Assembly: GCA_000934385.1 (NCBI GenBank) | Contig: KN880692.1 | Span: 1 to 32,315, forward strand | Direction: 5' to 3' | Source: Cylindrobasidium torrendii FP15055 ss-10 | Taxonomy: Eukaryota; Basidiomycota; Agaricomycetes; Agaricales; Physalacriaceae | Length of the DNA stretch: 32,315 nt | Shown here: one piece after another, positions 1-9,589 of the stretch | How the letters are laid out: every line of letters starts with the position of its first letter | Numbering within the stretch: position 1 is the first letter of the stretch | Position numbers and translations under genes: made by a program | The notes under the pieces: model-generated | Told to the model about the DNA's origin: nothing | What the model saw: only the letters and a program-made list of their open reading frames with translations | The model's database searches: none

Positions 1-305
1 TCCGGACTCGAAAATGCTCAGTGGCACTTTCTGTCACACCCCACAGTGACCAGTCACCAGTGGCACTCTTTCATGCCAGTGGCACCCTTTCACACTCATA
101 CACATTGTCATACTGCACATGTAATCAAGGGTTTATTATTTTCATCAAAGTTTAGACAGGAATAACAAAGAACTATTGAAAGGCCAATATTTCAATATAC
201 GCTGCACATTACCTCATAATGCTGACGGCACATATTGAAAGAAAATCATGTTGCTTTGATTCATTATTTGCGGTGAACATAATGTAAAAATGCTTAGTAA
301 AAACA

Positions 306-332
306 TTCGATATTTAAGGCTTAAATATCGAA
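306..332. repeat. 27-nt palindrome (13-bp arms, 1-nt centre)
   Basis: The arm TTCGATATTTAAG is followed by a single G and then by its exact reverse complement. It sits in AT-rich non-coding DNA about 310 bp upstream of the next start codon. It could be a dimeric protein-binding site or the remnant of a small inverted-repeat element. No function is assigned. Confidence 0.8.
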
Positions 333-528
333 ATTTCTATGGGGTGCATTCCGCGCTGTGCAAAAGCTTATACACACAGGTAAGGCAATGAGCTTCACTT
401 CTAACAATACTATTACACCTCTTTGTATGAGCAGCAGTGAGCTCTATACATTCAGCAACGGCCCAGCTAATTGTTAGTTAGCCATCAGAAGCCGAAATTC
501 CGGTAATTGTGGGGATCCGCCACTAGAC

Positions 529-535
529 TATAAAA
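529..535 (+). promoter_or_regulatory. TATA box of the gene at 647
   Basis: TATAAAA lies 118 bases upstream of the ATG at 647, a usual distance for a fungal gene with a 5' UTR of about 80-90 nt. It is the only strong TATA match close to this gene. Confidence 0.5.
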
Positions 536-646
536 CTGGCCGTTTGCTGGCCGTCTTGTTTACGAGCAGATGATCGCCCCGCGCCCGAACTCACCATTTT
601 ACCACCACGACGTAAGATTCTGTCCTTCGTACATCATCATCACCAC

Positions 647-1408
647 ATGCTAACGCCCATTCTGAAGTCAATGACTGCTAGAACTCGTATATACTCCGAC
701 AACCGGCACGCGGACGAGGGTATGCCACGCCCCGTCCCAACCAACACACACACTGCCGAAAAAGACCGTTCGCTCTTCGACGCGACGCAACAGAGCCAAC
801 ACTATGCTCTCCCCGCAGCAGCAGACACGTACAGCGCGGCTGCCTCATGTTTCGCCACGCCCCATTCCGCCACAGAGGGCTATTACGCCCCAGGCGCGCC
901 TGTGATTCCCTTGAACTGTGATCTCTCCGACTCTGACGACGAGGAGGACGAGATGGACACCAGTCGGTTTGCTGCTCCTGCACGCTCGCTGCGCCGTCAC
1001 GCGCCGGTCATTCCGCCCAGTCCAACGTCGTCTGATTCCGACCTTTCTGAGGACGACATGCCCGAGTTCCCACGGCAGTTCAGCCCAATCTACAGTCGCA
1101 GCGATGCTGATCCGTCAGCCTTCGAGCTGCCGTCACCGTTCAACAGGCCATTGGCCTCCATGCAGCCGATGTTCGAGGCAAGCTTGCCCTCGCCGTTCAA
1201 CAAGCCGCTCGCACAGTTCTACCCACAAGACACGAATGGGAGGAGTAAACTGCATACCCTTAGAACGAGGGGCTCTGTGCTTCTGGGGGACATGGCTATG
1301 CAGCGAGATGAACTGGAGAAGACGGATTACTTCGAAGCTCCGTTGTCCCCGTTGGATCTCTCCGATTCTCCGTTATCGGAGGAGCCTCAGTGGCCCCCTG
1401 CCTGGTGA
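647..1408 (+). CDS. Ser/Pro-rich acidic hypothetical protein
   Basis: A single-exon reading frame of 253 aa; family not recognised. The composition is low-complexity and probably disordered, rich in Ser, Pro, Asp and Glu. Two acidic Ser clusters (LSDSDDEEDEMD and SSDSDLSEDDM) look like casein kinase 2 target sites. There is internal duplication: APVIP precedes each acidic cluster, and LPSPFNRPLA is followed 19 codons later by LPSPFNKPLA. No membrane segment, signal peptide or catalytic motif is visible. The start is the first ATG after a TATAAAA box. A disordered regulatory or nuclear protein is possible, but that is inference from composition only. The uninterrupted frame and ordered motif repeats argue that it is real. 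Confidence 0.6.
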   Translation: MLTPILKSMTARTRIYSDNRHADEGMPRPVPTNTHTAEKDRSLFDATQQSQHYALPAAADTYSAAASCFATPHSATEGYYAPGAPVIPLNCDLSDSDDEEDEMDTSRFAAPARSLRRHAPVIPPSPTSSDSDLSEDDMPEFPRQFSPIYSRSDADPSAFELPSPFNRPLASMQPMFEASLPSPFNKPLAQFYPQDTNGRSKLHTLRTRGSVLLGDMAMQRDELEKTDYFEAPLSPLDLSDSPLSEEPQWPPAW

Positions 1409-1740
1409 ACATCACCACTTTTGCGTGCTTTTGCACATACCCTTCAGCTCTGCATGGACCATACAGATAATCAATGTTTCGCTTGGGATTCAGAAGAGGT
1501 CTGCTACACTATTATGCACTATTCATTCATTACTCTGGATTTGTCTGAGCTTTCGCTACCATAGCCTCTAATACTACATCTGATAATACCTATCTATGCT
1601 ACTTCGCTTCGCGCTAGAATATCTACCTAGCCATTGTCTTGTTGTGCAGCGATGCGCCACCGGAGTTCGGTATTTCAGTTACCGAGAATGTTCACTTCAC
1701 CTGTGACCGTGATGTAAGCTCTTCCTCTTGGGCTCTTACC
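1409..1740. other. Intergenic region
   Basis: This holds the 3' flank of the gene ending at 1408 and the 5' flank of the oxidoreductase gene at 1741. No further gene or clear element was seen. Confidence 0.6.
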
Positions 1741-3233
1741 ATGTCTTTACCGACGCAGACGACACAGTATCACTTCCCACAGGTAAGCAAGTCTCGTCTG
1801 GGCCATTCGGAGCTAACAGTGGCTGCAGCGTGGGTCGATCTACAACCTAAAGCAGCGCGTTGTACCTCTTCCAAAGCTCAAGCCAACGGAGGTGCTCGTC
1901 AAGACTCATGCAGTCTCCCTTCAGGTGTGACATCCTACCCCAAATTTGCTACAGCCCATGTCCAAATGTGATATTCAGTACCGCGACTTGATGATTGCGG
2001 ACAAAACCTATGGAAGTGCTTCAATCCAGTCTGTCTTCCCTCATGTACCACCTGAGTACCTATCTCATTCGTGTAGGACCCCAGACGAACTCGTACCATG
2101 CTCAGATATGTCTGGCGAAGTCCTCGCTGTCGGCGAAGCAGTCGAGCAGTGGGAGGTCGGCGACAGAGTCTGCGCCAACTTTACCCTCGACCATGTCTAC
2201 GGGGATATCAATCCTCAGGCTGGGTACGTATGTGCTCGTCACTTTTGCGTGCAGTCTCTGAAATGGTTCTCGATAGTCTCACTGCTCTGGGGGGGTATGC
2301 CCACGGCGTTCTCACTAAGTATCGAACATTCCCTGCGCATGTAAGCAAGCATCTCATTCTTACTTCCCCTAGCTGACGGTCTGCATGAATAGTCTTTGGT
2401 AGCCATCCCAGCACACCTTTCATACGAGGAAGCTGCAACATTGCCGTACGTAGGACAGAACTGTTCTTGTCTGGATAGACGTTCATGTATCGCAGATGCG
2501 CTGCTCTCACAGCGTGGAACGCCTTGCACGGACCTGTATCCGTCAAAGCAGGCGACACCGTTCTCGTCCTTGGAACCGGAGGTGTCTCCATGTACGCTCC
2601 CATCCTTTCCCTGACTTCCCAGCTCAATCCCTATCATAGCTTTGGCCTGCAGTTCGCTGCTGCAGCAGGGGCAACCGTCATCGCCACTTCCTCATCCAAT
2701 GCCAAACTGCAGATTGCGAAGCGGCTCGGCGCGACGCACGTTATCAACTATACCACCCATCCCAATTGGGAGAAGGAGGTCAGTCGTCTGACGGGCGGAC
2801 GCGGTGTGGACCATGTCCTAGAGGTTGGTGGCCCGGGCACACTCGAGCGGTCGATGAAAGCCGTCCGATACGGCGGGTCCATCCACCTCATTGGGTTTTT
2901 GGCACAGACCAAGGCGACACTCGCGAGCATTGTGGGAAGGGCAGTGTTCAGGAATGTGACGCTGAGAGGGATCATTGTGGGGAGCGTTGCATCGTGCGTG
3001 CTTCGTCGCTATGTTATTCAAGTTCAATGGATGTGGTGCTAACGGTGATGTTCATTAGGTTCCATGAGATGAACAGGATGCTGGAGGCGAACCCGGAGTG
3101 TACACGGCCTGTCATTGACAAGGTCTTCGCGTTCGATGATGCAGTCAAGGCGTACGAGCACCTACGGTCGCAGAAACATGTCGGCAAGATTGTTATTCGT
3201 GTGGCTGAGAGCACTCTTTCGACCAAGTTGTAG
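1741..3233 (+). CDS. Non-zinc MDR oxidoreductase (alcohol dehydrogenase-like)
   Basis: A medium-chain dehydrogenase/reductase that probably reduces or oxidises a small carbonyl or alcohol using NAD(P)H; the substrate is unknown. Nine exons (1741-1782, 1829-1924, 1979-2028, 2077-2223, 2277-2340, 2393-2445, 2496-2591, 2640-2993, 3059-3233) join in frame to 358 aa. The N-terminal GroES-like fold shows VSLQYRDLMIA and LVPCSDMSGEV. The Rossmann domain shows VLVLGTGGVSIFGLQFA, with TSSSNAK after the second strand, which suggests NADP(H). The structural zinc Cys lobe and the catalytic-zinc Cys are absent, so this belongs to the quinone-oxidoreductase-like, zinc-free side of the superfamily. Introns are 46-65 nt. 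The third intron (2029-2076) has a weak GTCTGT donor, chosen because it keeps the frame. The gene is convergent with the first F-box gene. Confidence 0.9.
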
Positions 3234-3400
3234 CTTTTTTTCAGACAATATATAAGGAATGCAGATATGTTACAGGTCACGGCGTTCTCACTCGAGCTAC
3301 AGATGGTGATGGTCAAACTATAGCAATACATAGTCCTTCATGACACTGTTATCAAAAAGCATTGTCCATTGAAACTTCAATGCAACGGGAACTGAGGATG

Positions 3401-5139
3401 CTACGCAAATCTGGTCTGAGGACACAAATGCTAAATGAACATGTTAGCATGCCGCCATACACACCAAACCAAACCGACATACATTCAACTTCTCCTCATG
3501 CGCTGGCTTGTGTACCATCGTCCGGCAATTATATCCCCACCAACAATCCTCGAGTAATCGGTCGCCGCGCAGAACTTGTTTGTTCCGGAGCAACAAATAC
3601 AAATGGTCTTTCAGGAATTTCACCAAGCATTGATCGCACAGCAAATCCTCCGCGCACAAACCTTCCCATTCCGCTTGAATCAAGCCCCTGCTTGAGTCCA
3701 GGAGATCGAGCATCAAAGCAGGAAAAACGCGCGGGTCGGTGTTGAAGAGGTCTTCGTATTCAAGATGAAGTTCGTACATCACGGAATCGGCTCTTGAAAG
3801 CTTCCCAGGCAGATAAGCCGCCAGCTCAAGGACGTTGAAGGCCTTATATCCGCTAGCATAGTCCCAATCTGAACAAGGGTATGGATGTGAGCAATGGAGA
3901 GGGCGAGTAAGTACACGACCACTCACTGTCACAGTTCCACAAAAATGTATCGGACGCATGACAATGTGCACCTGGGATGCTCGTGAGCATTTGTGAAGAA
4001 TCAGCGGGAAAAGGACGCACACTCCTCTGGTGCAGCGTCTATGGGATCCAGGATAAGCTCAAGACCTCGAACGGTATGCAGACCGCTCCGCTCAGCAGGC
4101 ACTTTGACGCCCTGGCGTTGTTCTAGAACAAAAAGAATGACGCTAGTCAAGTATTCGTCCTCGGAAAGCGCATCCGGAGGAGTAACTGCTTGTGCTGCTG
4201 TCATGTCGAAGTCATTCCAATCGCCTTCGATGCTCAGGTATTCACCCAAGATCTCGGCGGCACGACTCGACGCCAGACGAGATCGAAATTCAGACGCTAT
4301 GGTCAGAGGACCAGGCAGAGCGTGCATCCCTGTGAGCAGTTAAGAATTATATTTGTTAATGGGAACAATATGCGCACCTCCAAAAGGCCTGGGCAGTCTT
4401 ATCCAGAATCCTAGGTCGGATAGAAATTCGGCCACAGGCAGCATCTCTAGTAGGTCCTGTGAAACGAACGACCCAAAAAATTCCCGCGTCGCTTTGAAAT
4501 ACTTGTCCAAGGCGATAGTAATAGTACTGGAACCCATCACGAAGGTTCCCATTTCTTCCTCATACTCAGAACGCTCATAAACCACTTCCAGGTAATGGGG
4601 AGAAAAGATAGCACAGTATAGAGTGACGCGGAGAAGCGCCTTCCGAAATCTGAAAGACTCCAAATTACTGAGTACGCTTGTATGTGACTTCCGGTCTCGA
4701 TGCCTGCGATGGCTCATGTCAGCGCTGGACAGGCGAAAAGGAGAAGCAATCACTTCCAGCTGAACGCATCCTCCAAGGTCTTGAGAGTGTCAGAGAGTCG
4801 TGTAATCGTCTGCTTCTCCTCTATCGAGAGAAGACCCTCTTCGATGGTCTCCTGGACGGCATCCATGTCCACTGTCGCAGGTATCTCACACTCCTCTTCG
4901 TCCCCATCTTCCTCTGTGTCCGAGGCAGACGACATCATCTGCCTGTACCTCACAACTCTCATTGCTTGTGGGAGGGCTGGCCCAATCAGGTTCGTCGCTA
5001 CTGCCTTTGCGATAGACTTGGGATGCTGTTCCGCAATATCATGCAGGCGTTTGCACAACAAAGTTGCAGTCGAAAGCGTTGCGTAATCTGGGCATTGTTC
5101 CAAGATATCCTGGAGAACGTCGTCCGGAAGAGATTCCAT
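3401..5139 (-). CDS. F-box protein, tandem copy 1
   Basis: Probable substrate receptor of an SCF ubiquitin ligase; the target is unknown. Six exons (5139-4754, 4703-4378, 4329-4021, 3971-3927, 3868-3483, 3430-3401) give 493 aa. The F-box is at residues 1-50 (MESLPDDVLQDILEQCPDYA, then CKRLHDIAEQHP). An acidic stretch follows at about 70-85, then a helical middle region. The C-terminal third has C341xxC344, C354, C433xxC436, H444, C464-x5-C470, H479 and HLC at 485-487, a possible metal-binding module. The last coding exon is only 30 nt. The first intron has a weak GTGATT donor, placed by alignment with the other two copies. It is the downstream-most member of a three-gene head-to-tail array and is followed convergently by the MDR gene. 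Confidence 0.85.
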
Positions 5140-5609
5140 GGTCGTGGTGGTGTGAAAGAAAGGCGTGTCAGAGTGCCGGAGCCGCGATCAATCTCGCAGG
5201 CGCGCTCACGTGACAATGGGACCGCGTGTCTCAGCTGAGTCCAAGCTGAGTTGGCTTTAGTCAATAGATAGATTCCGCATTAAATTCCTTGATTTAGGAA
5301 AGCACTCGGAAGGTAAAGTTGTATGTACGCGAATCATAAAAATCGACAAGATACCCAGGAAAGTATGATTTGACTTTCCGTACTCAACGCGTTCGATGAT
5401 AATACGGTTGAACTTGGTATAGTGAGGTAGACATCTTCAATCGTGCGGCGGACCCTAATACGCCAACAATTCCGTGGCTTCTTTCTTCAGGAATGCATTG
5501 GTAGGGGTATTAGTGCCCGAACGTATTGGTAGTCTAGTTTCATGCACATTATCTATAAAACATCGAGGAACCTTGCTCATCGTGAAACCGGGAGAGGCGA
5601 TTGAGAGTT
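5140..5609. other. Spacer between F-box copies 1 and 2
   Basis: This is the promoter of copy 1 plus the 3' flank of copy 2. Near copy 1 it shares blocks with the region upstream of copy 2: GCCGCGATCAAT, then CTCACGTGAC with a CACGTG at 5207-5212, then CGCGTGT. The shared order suggests a duplicated promoter. The rest shows nothing recognisable. Confidence 0.55.
5207..5212. promoter_or_regulatory. CACGTG motif in the duplicated promoter of F-box copy 1
   Basis: The palindromic hexamer lies 68 bases upstream of the copy 1 start within CTCACGTGAC. The same ten bases occur 45 bases upstream of the copy 2 start. CACGTG is the known core site of bHLH factors in fungi; use by this gene is inferred only from its conservation between the paralogues. 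Confidence 0.4.
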
Positions 5610-7349
5610 CTATGCGTTTTCAGTCGGAGGACACAAATGCTGGCACCAACGCGTCAGAATACTAGACTAAACACTTCATCGAAAAAACTTACATTGAACT
5701 CCGCCGCATGCGCCGCACTGCGCATTTTCTGACATTCATATCCCAACAAACAATCTTCCCGTATTGGGTCACCACGAGACACTTGCTTGAGCCGCAACCA
5801 CAGATGCAGATGTGCTTTCAAAAAGCTTTCCAAACACGTAGTGCACAGTAAGTCATCCTCGTATATGTCCTCCCATTCCGCTTGGATCGAGTCTTCGTCC
5901 ATGAGCTCGAGCATTAAGGCTCGGAAAACATACGGTTCGGCCTCGTCAAGAGACTGGTGTTCAATAAACAGGTCGTAGGTCACGGAATAAATCTTCGAGA
6001 GGATCCCAGGAAGATGAGTTGCCAGCCGGTGCATATCAAAATCCTCCATCCCTCCGGCATAAGCCCAGTCTAAAATCAAGATTGTAAGCATGCCCGATTG
6101 TGGGGCGGGGTACTTACTATCGCATAACAGTGTTTCTGACGCTTTACAGCGCACACCTGAAGGGTACCCGTTGGTAAGGATGAGAAAGAGCATATCGAAC
6201 ACTCACACTGCTCTGATGAAATGTCGACAGAATTCAGGATGAGGTCAAGGCCACGCAAGGTGTGTAGACCTGTACGCTCGGGAGGTGATTTGACTCCCTG
6301 GCGTCCTTCGAGGACGTCAAGGAGCACATTGGTCAAGAACATATCCGATGTGGTGTTGTTAGTTCGATAAAGAACATCACATATTGCGCTGCTGTCGATG
6401 TCCCCCCACTTTCCTTCAACGCTGATCCAGTCATGACAGTGACTCGCCTTTCCGAAAGTATTTGACACCAAATGGCTTTGAAAAGCAAGCGCTATGGAGA
6501 GTGGACCCGTTGTCACACGCAGCCCTATGAACTGGTCAAGATATCATTTATTGCGATATGAACAGTCGCACCTCTTGGTGATATATATAGTTTTGCCATC
6601 CAAGTTCCCAAGTCTGCCAGAAACTCAACCACAGGCAGCATCTCCAGCAGGTCTTGCGACGCAAACGACGCCAAAGACGCCCTTCTTGCTTTGTCACAGT
6701 TGTCCACGGCTTGAATGGGAACACCCTTGAGACTCTCTATTGGGTCCCGCTCATACATATCACGTATCGCAACATCGACCAAATGCGAAGGTGAAAAGAT
6801 AGCACAATACAGAGCTACGCGGAGAAGCGCCTTGCGAAACTTGAAAGACTCGGAATTGCTGAGCACGCTGGTAAATGACTTTCGGTCTCGATGCCTGCGG
6901 TAAACCCTGAATGACCCGGAATAACAACAAAGCAGAAGGACGCACCTCCAGCTAAACGCGTCCTCCAAGACTTCCAGACACCACGCAAGCCGCGTGATAA
7001 CCTGCTTCTCCTCTATAGTGAGAATGCCCTCCTCGTCGGTTTCCAGAACGGCATTCATGTCGACCTCTGCAGGTATCGGCTCTTCCCTGTCATTAAACGT
7101 GTATACACCCGAATCAAGCATCATTTTCCTGTATCTTGCGACCCTGATTGCCTGGGGAAGGGCTTCTCCAATCAGTCTCGTCGCTATAGCCTTTGCAATA
7201 GATTTTGGATGGTGTTCCGTAATCCTGTGCAGGCGCTTGCACACCAATGTTGCAGTCGAATGTGTCTTGAAGTCGGGGCATTGCTCCAGAATATTCTGGA
7301 GGACGTCGTCCGGAAGAGATTCTAGGGTGGTGGTACGGAAGAAGGTCAT
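5610..7349 (-). CDS. F-box protein, tandem copy 2 (shifted start)
   Basis: Paralogue of the two flanking F-box genes, with the same probable SCF substrate-receptor role. Six exons (7349-6946, 6894-6572, 6524-6207, 6156-6118, 6069-5693, 5639-5610) give 496 aa. The family start ATG-GAA is CTA-GAA here, one adjacent codon is missing, and an ATG eight codons upstream replaces what is ACG in copies 1 and 3. The protein should therefore begin MTFFRTTTLESLPDDVL. The F-box follows directly. The Cys/His tail is kept: CVRC, LLC, LLCTTC, DC...EC, AAH, NHLC. Exon 4 is 39 nt against 45 nt in the others. The first intron is 51 nt with no in-frame stop, so its retention would simply add 17 residues. The copy looks intact rather than a pseudogene. 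Confidence 0.83.
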
Positions 7350-7668
7350 GTCCGTGTCGCCCTCCGGGCCGCGATCAATGTCGTGTACGCCCTCACGTGA
7401 CGTATGAATCGCCGCGTGTTTCGGCTCGAATCCAACTCCAATCAGTCCTGTTCGCTCCCCTCATTGAACAAGAGTGTTCAAAGCAAACTCTTGCCCTTCT
7501 TGAAATTTTCGGCCGAATGAATGAACAATATGGTATCGTGCACCCGACGCCGGACGCATGGGGATTACATTATACAAGCCCTAGTGTACATACATAACCT
7601 TATCATAATACAAGTTCGAAAATCACTGTCCATAGGGAGACATCAATGAGCCGGCGGAATTAATGAGG
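7350..7668. other. Spacer between F-box copies 2 and 3
   Basis: This is the promoter of copy 2 and the 3' flank of copy 3. It contains the same GCCGCGATCAAT and CCTCACGTGAC blocks found upstream of copy 1, with CACGTG at 7394-7399. No gene was seen. Confidence 0.55.
7394..7399. promoter_or_regulatory. CACGTG motif in the duplicated promoter of F-box copy 2
   Basis: The hexamer is within CTCACGTGAC, matching the ten bases upstream of copy 1. It lies 45 bases from the copy 2 start. Function is inferred from paralogue conservation only. Confidence 0.4.
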
Positions 7669-9407
7669 TTACGTCTGTCTACTCTGAGGGCACAGATGCT
7701 AGGAGCAACGTGTGAGCGTATCACTATACACACTGCAACAAAACAAACGTACATTCAACTCTGCCGCATGCGTCTCGTTGAACACCATTGTCGTACAGCT
7801 ATACCCCCACCGACAATCATCCAAAACTGGGTCGCCGCGGAGCGCACGCTTCTCCCTCAACCACAAGTACAAATGCTGTCCGACAAAGTCTTGCAAACAT
7901 ACATTGCACAGCAAGTCCTCCGCACACAGGCCCTCCCATTCCGCTTGAATGAAGTCCTTGTTAAAGAGGTCGAGCATCAAAGCGTGGACCCAACGCGGGT
8001 TGGCACTGCGGAGAGCTTCATATTGAGAACGCACGTCTTCGGTCACAGAATGAACACTCGAAAGGTTGCCAGGAAGATGTTGTGACAGCGGGGTGAGTGA
8101 GAGATCATTGGATCCATTGACAAAGTCCCAGTCTGAGTTCAAGGATGTGAGCGGAGAGAGCGGGGTGGAGCAAGCATACTGACTGTCGCAGTTCCACAAC
8201 AATGTATCGGAGTCCTGACAATGCGCACCTAGGACACTGTTGAGTAATCGTGACGAGGCGGCACGTAGAGTACCCACAGTACTCTGGCGCAGCGTCTACG
8301 GGATCCAGAATAAAGTCAAGGCCTTGGAGGGTATGCATCCCGGTGCGCTCAGCAGGTACATTGACTTCTTGACGTTGCTTGAGGGTAAAAATAAGGACGC
8401 CAGTCAAGAATGTGTTGCCGGTATCGCTATTCTCAGAAAGAGTCGCATTTACCGCCGTGGCATACATGGAACCCCATACGCCTTCAACGCTCAGCCATCT
8501 AGTCATGTCCGCGTAGTGACAACTTGAGGCCATTTGGGATCGAAATTGAGATGCTATGGTCAGAGGACCACATAGTAGGCGCAGCGCTATGAGCATGTTA
8601 AAACATGTAGCATTGGTCAGGGTAATGATACTCGTACTGAGAAGAGGTCCCCTGCTCACTACCAACCAGCCCCCCAAGTCTATCAGAAAATTGGCCACGG
8701 GCAGCATCTCGAGCAAATCTTGGGAGAGAAACGACGCAAAGAACCTTTTCGTTGCTTTGTGGTAGTTGACCAAAGCCACAGGACCATTGCCGGCACCCAT
8801 ACCGAAGATCTCTAATTCCTCTTCATGCTGAAATCGCGTATAAACATCGTCCAGATGGCGAGGAGAAAAGATAGCACAAAATAGAATTAGGCGAAGGAGC
8901 GCCTTGCGAAACCTAAGAGACTCTAAATCGCTGAGCACGCTGGTATGCGATCTTCGGTCTCGATGCCTGTGATGCCTCATTTTAGGACCTAACAACGCCA
9001 ATACCACATGCCTAAGCAGGAACTTACCTCCAGCTGAAGGCATCCTCCAAGGTTTTTAGACATCCAGAAAGCCGCGTGAGTATTTTCATGTCCTGTGTGG
9101 AGAGGACCTCCACTTCGTCAGTGTCCAGAACGGCATTCATGTCAAACTCTGCAAGTATCACAACTTGCTCCTCGTCATGAGGGTCTACACCAAAGTCATT
9201 GATCATCTTTCTGTATCTCGCGACCCTCATTGCTTGCGGAAGGGCGTCACCAATAAGATTCCTCGCTATGGCCTTTGCGATAGACTTGGGATGCTGCTCC
9301 GCGGTACTGTGCAGGCGCTTGCACAACAACGTTGCAGTCGAAAGCGTGGCATAGTCGGGGCATTTCTCTAATATGTCCTGAAGGACGTCGTCCGGAAGAG
9401 ACTCCAT
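7669..9407 (-). CDS. F-box protein, tandem copy 3
   Basis: Third paralogue and the first in transcription order. Six exons (9407-9028, 8966-8638, 8586-8278, 8228-8184, 8132-7753, 7698-7669) give 490 aa with the same intron positions and phases as the other two. The F-box begins MESLPDDVLQDILEKCPDYA. The C-terminal module shows CAHC, NCDN, LLCNVC, DC...SC, THAAELNHLC. The ATG at 9407 was chosen because copy 1 starts at the same point and the bases just upstream are conserved as untranslated sequence; an in-frame upstream extension to about 9503 is less likely. The second intron is 51 nt and stop-free in frame, so retention would be tolerated. The gene is divergent from the small gene at 9590 and may share its promoter. 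Confidence 0.85.
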
Positions 9408-9508
9408 GGTCGTGGTGGTTCGAAAGAAAGGCGTGTTGGCGTCTGTTGATCGCCTCCAGATCGCCTCCGGCATTTGCCGCATGTGGTAATCGAAACAATG
9501 CAAACAAC

Positions 9509-9527
9509 GACGTCACTCGGTGACGTC
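9509..9527. promoter_or_regulatory. Perfect inverted repeat GACGTCAC-TCG-GTGACGTC
   Basis: Two 8-base arms separated by three bases lie in the 182-bp space between the divergent starts at 9407 and 9590. Each arm holds a TGACG half-site of the kind bound by ATF/CREB-type bZIP proteins. Position and symmetry suggest a shared control site; binding is inference. Confidence 0.5.
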
Positions 9528-9543
9528 CTGGAGGCGTCGCAGC

Positions 9544-9550
9544 TATAAAG
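9544..9550 (+). promoter_or_regulatory. TATA box of the gene at 9590
   Basis: TATAAAG lies only 46 bases upstream of the ATG, implying a very short 5' UTR for the small conserved protein gene. Confidence 0.5.
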
Positions 9551-9589
9551 GTTAAGCTCGCCGCCGAGGGTTGGATCCAAACGCCCATC

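Larger units (their letters stand above)
1..646. other. Gene-free left edge
   Basis: No convincing coding exon was found here. The first 100 bases carry three imperfect copies of CAGTGGCAC. The stretch from about 100 to 350 is AT-rich and holds a 27-nt near-perfect palindrome at 306-332. The right end, from about 500, is the likely promoter of the gene starting at 647. Confidence 0.6.

Noticed and set aside
2029..2076. Reading straight through this segment of the MDR gene, which is also open
   Set aside because: Splicing it gives the usual spacing between TYG and PDELVPCSDM. Retention would add 16 residues at a conserved loop. It remains the least certain junction of that gene.
9024..9503. 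An upstream extension of F-box copy 3 beginning near 9503
   Set aside because: The added N-terminus is absent from copy 1, whose matching upstream bases look untranslated, and the F-box normally starts at MESLPDD.
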